From the NCBI GenBank assembly GCA_025462925.1, contig JAOAPL010000255.1:1-39582 (forward strand): 39,582 nucleotides of DNA. Direction: 5' to 3'. The translations under genes and the position numbers were made by a program. This DNA is from Acidobacteriaceae bacterium. GTDB lineage: Bacteria > Acidobacteriota > Terriglobia > Terriglobales > Acidobacteriaceae. A model generated the notes under the pieces. The model saw nothing but the letters and a program-made list of their open reading frames with translations, had not been told where the DNA came from and did no database searches. Shown in pieces: positions 37,528 through 39,582 of this stretch (its first letter is position 1; every line of letters begins with the position of its first letter).

Positions 37528-37786
37528 TCGCTCCGGCGCGTCATCGTGTCAGTCGGGGTTCTCCCATTTTTAGTTTTCGGCGTCGCCCAGCCAGTGCTGG
37601 TTCAGCACGGCTTGATTCACACGTTGCGGGCGCTTCGATATTTGGCAGGCTACGTGTTCGCCGTTCGCGACCGTGCTGTAGCGGGCGCTGTTTTGCCGTC
37701 TGCGTCTCGGAGATTCCATCTCCTCGGTAAACCCTCCGCGACTGTGAGTGACATCGCGTTCGTGCACAGTCTGCCCATCATCGCGT

Positions 37787-39178
37787 ATGGCACGTAACTT
37801 TTCTAAACTATTGCTGATCGGTACTGCAGGCTTCTTGGGCGTGGTGATTGCACGTGAGCAGTGGCTTTTTCTAATCCCTGTAGCCGCAATTCCTCTTGTA
37901 TTGCTGTGGCCGGTACAGATGTCCCTGGGAATGTTTGCATTCATTCTCCCGTTCGACTCCGTTGCAGCACTTGACAAAGAAGGCATCGGGACCACGCTAA
38001 ACTTTATTATCGGCGCTGCCTCAGGGCTTATTCTGCTAACGACAGGGATTGTGACAAGACGATTGGAGCGGCCACCGCGAGCTGCCCTGTGGTGGGGGCT
38101 GTTTGTTCTCTGGAGTGCCCTGACCGTGCTGTGGGCATTAGAGCCCGAGACAGCATTGGGCCGCCTTCCAACGGTTTTCGCTTCTTTCCTTCTCTATGTT
38201 GCTGCTGTTTGTTTTCGCATGACACGCAAAGAGCTCAGCGGGGTGCTTCTGTTAGCTATGCTCGGCGGGATCATTGCTGCTGGTTATGCCTCCTTGAATT
38301 TTATGCGGGCTGGCGGGGGCGAGAGAGCTACGCTGGTGCTGGGTGAGAGGACAACAAATCCGAATCAGTTTGCCGCAATCATGCTTCTACCGCTGTCATT
38401 GGCTCTTGGCAGATTCATCTCGTCTCGAGGCTGGGTCAACAGAATAGCCATGATGGCCTCTGTCGCTGTGATTGCGTTTGCCATCCTGCTTTCTATGTCG
38501 CGAGGCAGTCTGATCGCTGTCGGTGCATTGATTGTAGTTTATGTTTATAGGATCGGTGTTCACCGGCGCATGGTTCTTGCGGTTTCCGTTCTGATACTGC
38601 TGCTCTTCGCAATGCCAGACTTATTCTTTACACGTGTGCAGGGGGGCATCATTAGCAGGGCCGCAGGCCGGTTTGATATCTGGCAAGTAGGATTGACAGC
38701 CTTTAAGCATTATGGCATTTTCGGGGCAGGCCTGGACAATTTTCCTGTCGCCTACGACAAGTTTGTTGGAGACGCACCGCGATTCCCTGGCTACCGCAAC
38801 AACCCACACAACATTTATCTCGGGATTTCAGTTGAAATGGGGATTGTCGGACTCCTGTTATTCTTGGGTGCTGTGAGATCACAACTCCGAGCGGTGCAGC
38901 GCTTCCAGGCTGACGCCAACGGATTGGTCCCCCCAGTGGTGGTGGCCTGTGAAGCCGCCTGTTGGGGAATGCTTGTTGCTGGGTTCTCCGGCAGTTTCGT
39001 TTGGAACAAGGTTTTTTGGCTGTCATGGATTTTGCTGGCGATTGCCGTCCGGGTAGTTTATCGAGAGAAGGCTGCTTGTGACAGTGCTGGCACTATTGAA
39101 ACGCGGCTACCGCGAGTCGTCGTTGGGCAATATGCCCGAGTGGCTTCGCATCCAATCGGGACGAATTCTTTCAGGTAG
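37787..39178 (+). CDS. O-antigen ligase/polymerase family protein (Wzy/WaaL-like)
   Basis: Polytopic membrane protein; LVLGERTTNPNQFAAIMLLPLSLAL...FAILLSMSRGSLIAVGALIVVY...HYGIFGAGLDNFPVAYDKF...RNNPHNIYLGISVEMGIVGLLLFLGAV. Start is the ATG at 37787 rather than the track start at 37748. Confidence 0.85.
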   Translation: MARNFSKLLLIGTAGFLGVVIAREQWLFLIPVAAIPLVLLWPVQMSLGMFAFILPFDSVAALDKEGIGTTLNFIIGAASGLILLTTGIVTRRLERPPRAALWWGLFVLWSALTVLWALEPETALGRLPTVFASFLLYVAAVCFRMTRKELSGVLLLAMLGGIIAAGYASLNFMRAGGGERATLVLGERTTNPNQFAAIMLLPLSLALGRFISSRGWVNRIAMMASVAVIAFAILLSMSRGSLIAVGALIVVYVYRIGVHRRMVLAVSVLILLLFAMPDLFFTRVQGGIISRAAGRFDIWQVGLTAFKHYGIFGAGLDNFPVAYDKFVGDAPRFPGYRNNPHNIYLGISVEMGIVGLLLFLGAVRSQLRAVQRFQADANGLVPPVVVACEAACWGMLVAGFSGSFVWNKVFWLSWILLAIAVRVVYREKAACDSAGTIETRLPRVVVGQYARVASHPIGTNSFR

Positions 39179-39419
39179 TCGATTTTAGGAGTGCTGAACC
39201 CTAGACGCGCCGGATCGGCTGTGAAGGCTAAACTGATTGCAGTGAATCGTGCGGGGCGGAATAATGGCCTAACGCGAGCCGCGAGTGTAACGCTGCTCCG
39301 ATATTTGAATCATGAGCCACTTTACCCCATCATTCCCGTTAGAATCTGAAGTCACTAAGGCATCCAGATCCACCCTGTTTAAACTAACGTGGGCAAAAAG
39401 AACCGTGCTATGGGGCCTG

Positions 39420-39582
39420 CTAGTTGCTGGTGCGGAGTTGCCAAAGATAGGTGCCCGGTGTGGAACCATATTCGTGAGCACCAATATCAACTTTCGCACC
39501 TACAGGCCGGGTTCCACCGAAGAGGTCCGTCGTAGGGGCCACAAAGGAGTTGCTGCCTGAATTCTCGCCGGCATCAATGGCT
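39420..39582 (-). CDS. Partial C-terminus of a right-handed beta-helix / choice-of-anchor-Q-type protein (runs off window)
   Basis: Minus-strand translation from the window edge: AIDAGENSGSNSFVAPTTDLFGGTRPVGAKVDIGAHEYGSTPGTYLWQLRTSN*. AIDAG...P.TDL.G..R..G..VDIGAHEY is the common C-terminal signature. Absent from the ORF track because it has no start in the window. Confidence 0.7.
   Translation of the reverse strand, partial: AIDAGENSGSNSFVAPTTDLFGGTRPVGAKVDIGAHEYGSTPGTYLWQLRTSN

Noticed and set aside
39312-39560. Plus-strand 82-aa ORF at the right edge
   Set aside because: Antisense to the beta-helix C-terminal fragment, which has a recognisable signature; the plus-strand frame has none.

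Overview
The window is a dense, almost entirely plus-strand exopolysaccharide (EPS) biosynthesis locus. It is probably from an Acidobacteriota-like genome, inferred from the GWxTD protein and UpxY/NusG context. In order it holds: a GWxTD-domain protein and a carboxypeptidase-regulatory-like/outer-membrane-like protein; a LuxR-type regulator with a degenerate receiver; a UpxY/NusG-like antiterminator; a sugar-nucleotide block matching the Wbp/Wlb pathway to UDP-ManNAc3NAcA (WbpA, WbpE, fused WbpB-WbpD, WbpI-like epimerase); a Wzz/BY-kinase; a second DegT aminotransferase; an initiating sugar transferase; glycosyltransferases; a NodB-like deacetylase; two FemAB/GNAT-like proteins; a D-glucuronyl C5-epimerase-like protein; an asparagine synthase/amidotransferase; a methyltransferase; a Wzx flippase; a CapD/WbpM-like 4,6-dehydratase; and a Wzy/WaaL-like polymerase or ligase. 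The most unusual part is a compact, rearranged NRPS island (about 26.98-35.34 kb) inside the EPS operon. It contains an A-T didomain whose hand-derived specificity code reads DAWFLGNVVK (Leu), a decayed condensation-domain pseudogene, a FemAB-like gene, a chimeric PCP remnant joined to a perfect 45-bp inverted scrap of the A domain, a free-standing C domain with HQIIIDG in place of HHxxxDG, and a C-T-TE protein with a GYCMGG (Cys nucleophile) thioesterase. I propose that this locus makes an aminoacyl- or peptidyl-decorated, amidated uronic-acid polysaccharide; this is inference. The window also contains an unannotated remnant of a second Wzy-like gene (57 codons at 17082) and, at the right edge on the minus strand, the C-terminus of a beta-helix/choice-of-anchor-Q-like protein.
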